Below, one piece after another: positions 35,513 to 45,200 of a stretch of 64,000 nucleotides of DNA. Numbering within the stretch: position 1 is the stretch's first letter; every line of letters starts with the position of its first letter. Origin of the DNA: Fagopyrum homotropicum (taxonomy: Eukaryota > Streptophyta > Magnoliopsida > Caryophyllales > Polygonaceae); contig BSWB01000004.1 of assembly GCA_033239125.1 (NCBI GenBank), positions 117,623,235-117,687,234 on the forward strand. Reading direction: 5' to 3'. A program made the position numbers and the translations under genes. Under the pieces are notes generated by a model that saw nothing but the letters and a program-made list of their open reading frames with translations, had not been told where the DNA came from and ran no database searches.

Positions 35513-36810
35513 ATGGAGCCACAAAGGAAATACAAAATGACCGAAGCTAAGAAAGAGAGGTATAGAATCGTATAGGATCGAGTTGTGTACGCAACTCGAT
35601 TCTTGCACGTTCCTACATTGGAGAAGCTTGGCATGCTAGAGAGCATGCACTCCTTCTTGGCCAATTCTGGGCTCGGAGACTTCTTACAGAGGAGTGCTCC
35701 AACATATCCCGAGCTCAGCAGACAGTTCATCTCCACCTTCATAATGGAGAAGGAGGATCATGTGTGTATTAGACTCACCTTCAAGTTCAACAAGGTGAAA
35801 TACACACTTGATTACCATCAGATATAGGAGGCTTTCGGGGTGACTCTCAACCCCTCCGAGAACTGGTGGGAGCCAATCCCAACCCCGGACCTGTGCGAGT
35901 TCTGGCAGGCAGCTACCGGGTCAGAGTTCCATGCAGGGGGTGAATACTCCAACAAACCCACTCACCCTTGCTTGAGGCTCATCTCCAAGATCCTCATGAG
36001 TGTCTTCTATGGACACAAAGAGGAGAACAAGGTCGCCCTCAAGGACCTCCCACTACTCCACTCCTGCCTTCCGATGAGCGAGAAGGTGATGGATTGGCCA
36101 TCCCTCTTCCTTTCCGCTTTGAAGCGGATTAGGAGGAACGAGCCGAGGGACATTGTCGGCGGTGGGGTGATCTCCTTGATCGCCTCACAGGTGATGGACC
36201 TGTCCGAGCTAGAGGACGGGCTAGAGGCTCCCCTTTACACTGAGGGGATGCTTAGGAGGTGCAAGCTCCTCCGACGGGATGGGGAGAACCTATTTTGGAT
36301 CTTTCTTGCAGATGGGAGCCACCTCACTTACCTCCCTCGACCTTTGCCATTCGGGGATGAGCTCTCCGAGCTCTACATTGCGGCAGATCCCTTTGTGCCG
36401 AGGAAGCCGCTAGTGGCCACTATGGAGAGGCATGTTGCGAGCTCCAGCCGGGCTCATCAGGAGGAGCACATGCCCATCCCCGATGACGAGGAGATGCCCA
36501 CTGCGGCACCAGAGGAGGATCCGGCCCTTGTGAGCCTTCAGGCTCAGATGGCGGCTATGACCACCCAGCACCGGACATGGCAATCCGACTACCAGAGGAC
36601 TATGCTGGAGCAGCAGTTGAGCTGGCAGACGAGTTTTGCCACCTCCATGACCTCCCACTTCGACTAGAGGTAGGAGGCTTGGCAGGCGGCCCAGCAGCAG
36701 CAGCTGGAGGCTCAACAACTGGCTTGGTAGGCCAACTTTGAGACCTCTTTTGGCCGTCGGATGGAGGCCCAGCAGGACCGCATTGATGACATCTACCGCC
36801 GGCAGGAGCA
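35513..36810 (+). pseudogene. post-pol ORF (ORF2) of element C, split by element D
   Basis: From the ATG at 35,513 one frame runs to the element D junction at 36,810 and continues at 49,926 to a stop near 49,979. Only four in-frame stops interrupt it (about 35,573, 35,825, 36,665 and 36,728). All are TAG, and each fits a former CAG glutamine. The protein has the Athila post-pol layout: LEKLGMLESMHSFLANSGL, an IRLTFKFNKVKYTLDYHQI core, and a C-terminal Gln-rich helix-like tail (QWSYQRTMLEQQ-like, 36,560-36,800). I see no signal peptide or transmembrane segment. Function unknown. Confidence 0.75.
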
Positions 36811-38509
36811 TGTTCGCCCCTAGAGGTGTGTGCAAATAAGCTTTATATTTATAAAACTGAAATCAAGCAAGCGAACCCGCAGTGTACGGATCGATATAGT
36901 TAAGCAAGAATTCCAGAGTATCGAACACAGGGATTTGGGTGGAACGAACTCGATTGCAGGTTATCAAGCGGTTATTATGAGAGTTTTGCAAATATATTGG
37001 GAAAACAACAATCCTAAAGATCCAGGTATCCAGCTGTGGCAATCGATTCAAGATATACTAATGATGTAAAGACAGAGTTAAGATATGCAAAGGTATACTA
37101 ATGTAAGGTAATCGTACGGTTGAGGTTCCAAAAACCTTATATAACTCACCCAAAAGACTCTTCCTATACAGGTTGATGAGGCTCAATATAGAAAGATTCT
37201 AAAGACGAGAATTAGCATCAAATACCCAAACCTATAATTTAAAGGTCAAGACTAACTTATCCGATTGAGGTTGTTGAGGCTCACAATCGAGGTAGAGGTT
37301 GTTGAGGCTTCACTACCACCTAGAAAAGACAAGTCTAAACTAAGTTAAAGCAAATCTTTAACTTTGGATTAAAGTAAAAGCAGGCTCGTAGACTTAAGGA
37401 AAATCACGGTTAGTTCTTGAGATTCCACGGTCGTGGAACTCAAGAACAGCCCGTGATTTAGGGTTTTCGGCGACGATTCTCTAACTCTCAGGGTCTAATC
37501 TGTTTACGATCGATCTATCATCATCTAAGCCACAACTATCAACCCTTCACCTTAGAATTGTTAAGGGTTTTTAGCCAATAACAGTCATATTGATATTAAT
37601 TCAAGATTTAAAGAGATAAAAGATGAAAACTTTCAAGAACTATCAATAATCTTCAAGTGAATCTCAGAATCACAATCAAGAATAAGTGTTATCCAAAGAT
37701 TCAAAACGGACCAAGCAATCACAATCTTTAGGAAAGAAGAGAAACGGGATGTCAATCCGATTCTGAATCAAACCTAAACAAGAAGAGAGATCTTCTTGCA
37801 AAATCCTTCAAGAAACTTCGATCTTCCACACGAAGATCACAACAGCGACTCTCCGACACGAACTTTGGAACTTCAATGAATTCTTCCAAATCACCTCCAA
37901 GAATGAGGGTTTGTGTGTTGCTAAGCTTGCGTTTTTGCCGCTAAACTTAGGGTTGAAAGGTCGTAAGTGCGGGAGCGAGGTGACGGAATCTTGCTTCATC
38001 CGTCCTTTTTATAATGCAGGGCAAAACGTCGGCCCGGCCCAATCTTCAAAAGATTATGGCTTCGAAAGTGGCGAAAAGATTCGCCAAGATCACGGTCGTG
38101 GAAGTTTCCACGACCGTAATTTTGAGGCGTGGAAACAAACACGGATAGCTTCCACGGCCGTAATATCCCCTGGAATGAACATCGAATTCTGCATCAAGAT
38201 CCACGGCCGTAATTTAGGGTAAAACCGTGATTCTTGCCTTCATTCGTGCATTCCTCAATCTAATACTCCAAATTGCTTCCAAAAGGTGCCCTTGGTCTAT
38301 GGACACATCAACTCAACTCTCCTTTGCTCAATTCCGTTCGGAAATAGCTCCAAATCACCTATAATCAACATAGAACTCGTGTAGACATCCATATCGACAA
38401 TATAGGCAATACTAGCTCATATATGCATAAAGCTCAATCAAAGACTATCAATATGAATCAATTGCGATTAGAAAACGTGCCTAAAATATCACAATATTTC
38501 ATGCTAACA
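36811..38509 (-). repeat. 3' LTR of element D
   Basis: On the plus strand it starts TGTTCGCCCCTAGAGG and ends TTCATGCTAACA. Family II palindromes and half-sites cluster at 37,405-37,460 and 38,090-38,230 (CCACGGCCGTAAT and similar). It is the same as the other LTR apart from one base. Confidence 0.93.
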
Positions 38510-39978
38510 AATAACCCCATACTTAACACTTGCTTGTCCCTAAGCAAGGTCTTTCAAAAAGCTTTAAAACAAGAGTTAGGATGAAATATGTGTACCTTCT
38601 TTTGGATGAAAGTGACTTCTAAAGAATAGATCATTCTCAAACCTTGCTTCAATCGTTTCAAACTTTCACACACTTAATTAGAGAGTAAGAGGTAAAGAAG
38701 AATCATGAACCAATTTAACTTCCAAACAAGCATTATAACCTTCAAACATTATCAAAATCAATCATAAGAATTTCAATTTAGATCACCAAGCCATATAACA
38801 TTCTTTTGATCATAAGGACTTTCAAAGAAAAGGTCTAGAGCATGGAAGGGTGGGGAAAACTTTAAGGGAAAGTGGTGCATAAATCCGGGAAAGTGGATAT
38901 CTACCTTCTTCTTCTTTTGCGGTTTCCGCAACACTTCACTTAGAGCTTCGCTCTCTCCTTTTTCGACTTTACTTTTGGAGTTATGGATAGAGGTGCACAA
39001 AAACCGAAGCCTAGGAGATTGGCGTTTCTCATTTTTGCGAGATGCCTCAAACCCTTAGCGCACATACCATAATCCGCTAGGAATATCGCTCAATCCGACT
39101 TTGGCAAGACACAAACACCCGGCTATGTGAATGGTGCCGAGTTACTCATCGTCATGATTGACTTCCCCAAACCTATAATTTCTTTCTATTCAATTGATTG
39201 CAAATACTTGCTCTCATGGCCCTCCCACATCAAACATGCCTTTTTTTCTCATTTACTTTCCAAGTTCCCGGATGGGTAAGGGAGGCTAATATTTCAATGA
39301 GGAGTTAGATGATTCAAAGGAAGAAGAAAGAAAATATCGAATTGCCTTAATCATTTCAACAAGAAGTATAGGAGCTTATAATGTGATTTCAACTTCAATT
39401 TCTTACATGATTTAGGTAACAATTCTCACATTATACAACTTGCAAAAGAGGTAAAATTCATTCATTCAAATCTTTTTCGAATTACCATCCTTTCAAGCAT
39501 GCAATTGTTATCAACTCAATTCGCAAGTAATGATTATCATGGAAATCATATCGATTCGTTAGAAGCATCAAATTTTTAAAAATTTTTCAATTTTTATGAG
39601 TTTTTAAAGTTCTTTTTCATGCAATGCAAGAATAAAACGTGTAACATACAATGAACATGCAAGGATAGTCTCGGAATAGAAGCAACATATAGAGTAGAGT
39701 TATTACAAACGTTTAGTACATCCCACCCCATACTTAGGACGAACATTGTCCCTAATGTTCACAAGAAAGAACAAAAGAAAGAAAAGAAAAAGAAAACTCA
39801 CAAATGGTGGCGGGAATGTCTAAAACGAGCTGTCCGGTCATCTATCACTGCGGTGCCGGTGGAGGTGGAAATGGAGAGAAGCTCGGATCATAGTACCGCC
39901 CAAACTGCTGGCGGTAGACGTCCCTCATCATGTGGTCGAGGTCGTCGAAACGTCTGTCTCTATCATCCGCCCGGATCT
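38510..39978 (-). other. 3' untranslated region of element D with polypurine tract
   Basis: On the element strand the tract AGTATGGGGTTATT lies directly before the LTR (about 38,510-38,523). A block at about 38,960-39,180 matches the family I 3' region at 13,013-13,230 closely. Short open frames occur, but none is convincing. Upstream, toward the ORF2 stop, I see only AT-rich sequence. Confidence 0.75.
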
Positions 39979-41418
39979 CTAGTGCTCCGACTCTCTCTGA
40001 AAGTCCGGTAGCCCAATCCGGCATCCTCTCATACCACCCAGGGGGTGATCATACCATCCGGGAGCATCTGCTGGTGCTGGCTGCGGTGGTGGTGGTGGTG
40101 GTGCTGCTGGCTGCGTGGTGGACCAAGGAGGGGGTGTCTCGTACCAGGTGGGAGGTGTAGTCATCCACGTGGGCCTCTCACTCACGCTAGCGCGGCGAGA
40201 TGACGAGCCTGAAGCTCTAGCCGGACGCGGAGAGCGTCTAGGTACATCCTGGGCCGTATCCGGCTGATCCGGAAACGTGCCGAACTCCTGCTCTGCTCCT
40301 CCACCACTCTCATACTGATCTCCCATATCCTCCTCATCTACTACCGGCGGTGGAACGTAAGGGGGAGCTACAAGCCTGTTCGCATGCATCGCAGCGAACG
40401 TCTCCTTCCAGTTGTGGCGTCCCGCCACAATGGAATACTCCGGCAGCCACTCAATACCCCTACCGGTCCTACTCTCCCAGGGCATGCCCGCATAAGGCGG
40501 ACCTCTATGTGTGGGGAAGATGAGTCCCCTAACCATGAAAGCGTGTAGCCCTAATGGAACTGCCGGTATACGTGTGCAAGCCGAGAAGTCCACTCCAAAA
40601 GTCCTAGCTATGTGGGTCACTATCCCACCGTATCCAATGTTCCCTCTCGACTTGTTCTTGAGCTTGCTCATTGTCGCCGCCAAAAGAGTAGCACAATCGG
40701 CGCGGCATCCGTGGAGCATAGCATAGAGAAGGAATAGCTCATCCGTCTTGATCTTTTGGGGCGTCTCCGTCCTAGGAAAGAGACACTCCGAAAGAACACG
40801 GTGAGCTATCTTCAAGGCCAAATGGTACATCAATTTGGCCTTGGTATCAGCTGGATGCCAACGGTCCTCGTCGGCATAGATCATCGCCACATCCTCCCAA
40901 AAATCCTTAGCAGAAACGTTCCTAGGGAGGCGACCGTTGTAGGTCTCATGGAACCCAAAGATGGTCCCGAACTCAACAATGCTAAGCTGGTAGTCTCTAT
41001 TCATGAGACGGAAGGAGACAGTCCTATCGACATGGCTGTGCTCAAAAGACGTCACAACCTCTCGGGTGATCTCCTCATAAGCGTCCTCACGAATGTTCGT
41101 GAAGACAAGCAAACCGGCTCTATCCAAGAGCCAAGTAAGGTCATCCACTATGTTGAGAGGATGAAGATCCTCCAACAACAAGTACCTAGGGCCAATCACT
41201 GCCCTCTTCTCTATCCTCTCAAATGCAGCTTGGTGGTTTTCGTGTATGATCGGGATGCTGGATGGAGGTGGTGAGGATGGAGGTGAAGATGGGGGTGAAG
41301 GTGAAGGGGATGAGGGTGGTGGTGGTGCCCTAGATGTGGAGGGGTTACCCTTTCTCTTCTTATTCTGTTCCCCTTTCTTTTCTTTAATCCTCCCCGAAAC
41401 TCTCCTCACGAAATCCAT
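39979..41418 (-). CDS. intact Athila post-pol protein (ORF2), 479 aa
   Basis: This is a single open frame from the ATG at 41,418 to a stop at 39,979. Residues 1-60 are basic (RRVSGRIKEKKGEQNKKRK), then Ser/Pro-rich. The central part (about 65-330) holds the family core VSFRLMNRDYQLSIVEFGTIFGF and KAKLMYHLALKIAHRVLSE, resembling the Athila ORF and putative plant transposon protein families. The C-terminal 120 residues are low complexity (RRSPRPARASGSSSRR, then Pro runs). I see no signal peptide, transmembrane segment or coiled-coil fusion motif, so an envelope role is not supported; the basic N-terminus could instead bind nucleic acid or act as a nuclear signal. It is probably made from a spliced or internally started RNA. 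Function unknown. Confidence 0.82.
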   Translation of the reverse strand: MDFVRRVSGRIKEKKGEQNKKRKGNPSTSRAPPPPSSPSPSPPSSPPSSPPPSSIPIIHENHQAAFERIEKRAVIGPRYLLLEDLHPLNIVDDLTWLLDRAGLLVFTNIREDAYEEITREVVTSFEHSHVDRTVSFRLMNRDYQLSIVEFGTIFGFHETYNGRLPRNVSAKDFWEDVAMIYADEDRWHPADTKAKLMYHLALKIAHRVLSECLFPRTETPQKIKTDELFLLYAMLHGCRADCATLLAATMSKLKNKSRGNIGYGGIVTHIARTFGVDFSACTRIPAVPLGLHAFMVRGLIFPTHRGPPYAGMPWESRTGRGIEWLPEYSIVAGRHNWKETFAAMHANRLVAPPYVPPPVVDEEDMGDQYESGGGAEQEFGTFPDQPDTAQDVPRRSPRPARASGSSSRRASVSERPTWMTTPPTWYETPPPWSTTQPAAPPPPPPQPAPADAPGWYDHPLGGMRGCRIGLPDFQRESEH

Positions 41419-42187
41419 TCTGTTGAGAATTACGGTTTGTTCTTCCTAAACCACGGCCGTGGAATCTGTGTAGACCGTAATTCGACACGGAATTTCTCAA
41501 TCCTCAGCAAATCAGCAATCAAACTCCACAACAGGCAGTCCTAATCTAATTTCTTCCAATCTCAATCAGTTCTCCCTAAAAATCTCTAACAAAAACGAAC
41601 AAAAACGACTAGAATCAAGAAGAGAGCAAAAACCTCTTTTTCGGATTGAGAAATCCAAAATGCGGAATTGTTGATCGTTTTCCGCGTGATTCGTTGCTTG
41701 GATCTTGTTCTTGGTTGGATTTGCTTCAGTTTAGGAAGAAGAATCGTTAAAAACGATTAGAGAATGAAGATTTGGGATGAGCTGCGTGTTTTCGGTATTT
41801 AGGGCGTGGAAATTGGGGATTTTGTGGTGTTTTTGTGGTGAAGTGTGGCTTTTATACTCGCAGGCAAAATTTCAAAAATCACGGTTTGTCGGGGCATTCC
41901 ACGGCCGTGGAAATGTACGGACCCGTAATTTTTGTGATTTTTCACAGGCTTTTGAGAATTACGGCCACTGTAGCTATGACGACCGTAATTTAGACCGTGG
42001 AACTCTCTGTAAAGCTTCAAAGTCCAAATTTCGTCACTTCTCTTCGTCATTATCCCTCCCTTCTTCTTTTCCATCGATCCTACAACCAAAAACACGAACA
42101 TACCGGAAGAAATCGAGGCAAAAATAAAGCAAAAACTTCTATTCTAAACTAAACTATGAATCGAAAGCAAAAACGAAAATACAATAC
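41419..42187 (-). other. pol to ORF2 spacer of element D, rich in family II palindromes
   Basis: No gene is supported. It contains the perfect 16-bp palindrome TTCCACGGCCGTGGAA (41,897-41,912), CCACGGCCGTGG at 41,451-41,462, and several half-sites joined to CCGTAATTT (41,470-41,485 and 41,925-42,000). The layout matches the spacers of families I and III. Confidence 0.75.
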
Positions 42188-42205
42188 CTTGGGTTGCCTC
42201 CCAAG
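42188..42205 (-). other. conserved post-pol hairpin (family II)
   Basis: The element strand reads CTTGGGAGGCAACCCAAG, a 6-bp stem with loop AGGCAA, 41 bases after the end of the gag-pol stop codon. It is identical to the family I copy at 6,313-6,330. Confidence 0.65.
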
Positions 42206-42246
42206 AAGCGCTTTGTTTAAGGTCCGTAGCTAGACCAATCTCGCAC

Positions 42247-45200
42247 TTATTCGAGTGCGGTAGGTGCAAACTCCTCAGCTTGGAGTTCCGGTGAGTACTT
42301 CTTGAGTCGTTGACCGTTCACCTTAAAACTTCCGCTAGCTTCACCCCATACTTCAACTGCACCATGGGGGAAAATACGCTTAATTAGAAAAGGTCCAGTC
42401 CAACGAGATTTTAACTTACCTGGAAAGAGGCGAAGTCTCGAATTGAAGAGGAGAACTTGATCTCCTTCTTGCAAGTCCTTTGGGATGATATGCTTATCAT
42501 GCCAACGCTTTGCTCTTTCCTTGTAGATCTTAGCGTTTTCATAGGCGTTCAAACGGAGTTCATCCAGCTCGTTGATGTCTAGGAGACGCTTCTCTCCCGC
42601 TTCCTTCATGCCGAAATTCAGCCATTTGATAGCCCAAAACGCCTTGTGCTCTAGCTCTACCGGCAAATGACAAGACTTTCCATACACGAGGTTGTATGGT
42701 GTGGTTCCTATGGGAGTCTTGTATGCAGTCCGGTATGCCCACAATGCATCATCTAGCTTCAAGGACCAATCCTTCCTAGTCCTTGAAACCGTCTTCTCTA
42801 GAATTCCCTTGATCTCCCTATTTGAGATCTCGACTTGTCCACTCGTTTGTGGATGGTAAGGGGTAGCGATCTTGTGAGTAACCCCATACTTGGCTAGAAG
42901 AGCTTCAAAGCGACGGGCTATGAAGTGAGAACCTCCATCACTAATGATTGTCCTTGGTGTCCCGAATCGCGGAAAAATGGTCTTGTTGAAGAACTTGACC
43001 ACCACCATGGCATCATTTGTGGGAGAGGCAATTGCTTCGACCCATCTAGAGACATAATCTACCGCCAATAGTATGTATTGGTTTCCACAAGAAGAAGGGA
43101 ATGGTCCCATGAAGTCGACTCCCCAAACGTCGAAAATCTCCACCTCTTGGATGTTGTTGAGGGGCATCTCGTTCCTCCTAGAGATATTGCCTGTTCTTTG
43201 ACAAGCATCGTAACAAGAAACAAAGGATTGCACATCTTTAAATAAAGTAGGCCAATAAAATCCAGATTGCAATACCTTTGCGCTAGTTTTGTTCGAACTA
43301 GCATGTCCTCCACAAGGTAGTGAATGACAATGACGGATGACACTTTGCATCTCATCTTCCGGCACACATCGCCGGATGATGCCATCCGGACCTCTCTTAA
43401 AGAGGAGAGGCTCGTTCCAATGGTATTCCCGGACATCCTTGAAGAACTTCTTCCTTTGTGCGTATGATAGTCCGGGTGGTATCTCCTGGCAAACCAAATA
43501 GTTAACAAAATCAGCAAACCATGGTTCGTTACCTTTGGAGACTACCTTGATGCACTCCTCTATGATGTGTAGGTGTTCGTCCGGAAAGGAGTCATCAATG
43601 GGTAGATGATCGTCCTCTAGATGTGTTAGACGACTCAAATGATCCGCAACAGAATTTTCCGAGCCTTTCTTGTCGCGGATCTCAAGATCGAATTCTTGTA
43701 GGAGGAGAATCCATCTAATCAGCCTTGGCTTCGCATCTTTCTTTGCAAGGAGGTATCGGATCGCAGCATGATCCGTGTAGACAATCACCTTTGCACCTAC
43801 AAGATAAGAGCGAAACTTATCAATAGCATAGACAATGGCTAGAAACTCTTTTTCCGTAGTGGCGTAGTTGAGCTGGGCTTCGTCTAGCGTCTTGCTAGCA
43901 TAGTATATGGCGTGGGTTCGTCCTTCCTTTCGTTGCCCAAGAACAGCTCCAATGGCTACGTCACTAGCATCACACATAATCTCGAAAGGGAGAGTCCAAT
44001 CCGGGGGTTGGATAATGGGTGCTGAAATTAGAGCTTGCCGAATGGTGTTGAACGCATCTAGACATTCCTGTGAAAACTCAAAAACCGCATCCTTCATCAA
44101 TAGATTAGTGAGAGGCTTTGATATCTTAGAAAAGTCTTGAATGAAACGTCTATAAAATCCAGCATGTCCTAGGAAACTTCTTATTCCCTTCACCGAAATT
44201 GGGGGAGGAAGTTTCTCTATGGTCTCTATTTTAGCTTTATCTACCTCTATCCCTCTACTAGAGACTAAGTGACCTAAAACGATTCCTTCCTTAACCATGA
44301 ATTGACACTTCTCCCAATTAAGAACTAGGTTAGTGTCTTCACATCTTTGCAAAACAAGAGAAAGGTTGGAAAGACAATCGTTAAAGGAGGAACCGTAAAC
44401 GGAGAAGTCGTCCATGAAGACTTCCATGATTTCCTCCACATATTCGGAGAAGATGGCCATCATGCACCGTTGGAAGGTGGCTGGGGCGTTGCAAAGTCCG
44501 AACGGCATTCTCCTATAAGCGAACGTACCCCAAGGGCACGTGAATGTGGTCTTCTCTTGATCATCCGGATGTATCGGGATCTGAAAGAAACCACTATAAC
44601 CGTCAAGGTAGCAAAAGTATGAATGTTGTGCTAACCTTTCAAGCATTTGATCGATGAATGGCAATGGAAAGTGGTCCTTCCGCGTTGCATTGTTGAGCTT
44701 GCGGTAGTCTATGCACATTCGCCATCCAGTCACGGTTCGGGTAGGAATGAGTTCGTTGTTCTTATTGGTGATGACCGTCATTCCTCCCTTCTTCGGAACC
44801 ACTTGAACCGGGCTCACCCACTTGCTATCGGAGATAGGATAGATGATACCTGCATCAAGAAGTTTAAGAATTTCTTTCTTGACAACCTCCTTCATGGTCG
44901 GATTCAACCGCCTTTGAGGTTGTCTTGAAGTTCTAAAGTCCTCCTCCATTAGTATTTTGTGCATGCATAGGGAGGGTTTGATTCCTACTAAGTCCTCAAT
45001 AGTGTAGCCTATGGCTTTTCTATGTTTCCTAAGGACAATCATGAGCTGTTCATGTTCATCTATGCTTAATTCGGAACTAACGATAACCGGAAAGGTAGAA
45101 TTAGATCCAAGAAAAGCGTACCTTAGATGAGTAGGAAGTGGTTTAAGTTCCATTGCTTTCGGAACTTCTAATGATCCTTGAGGAGCTTCCGATGTTTCCT

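Noticed and set aside
39979..41418. Calling the post-pol ORF an envelope protein
   Set aside because: No signal peptide, transmembrane segment or fusion peptide was seen. The name env-like rests on position only.
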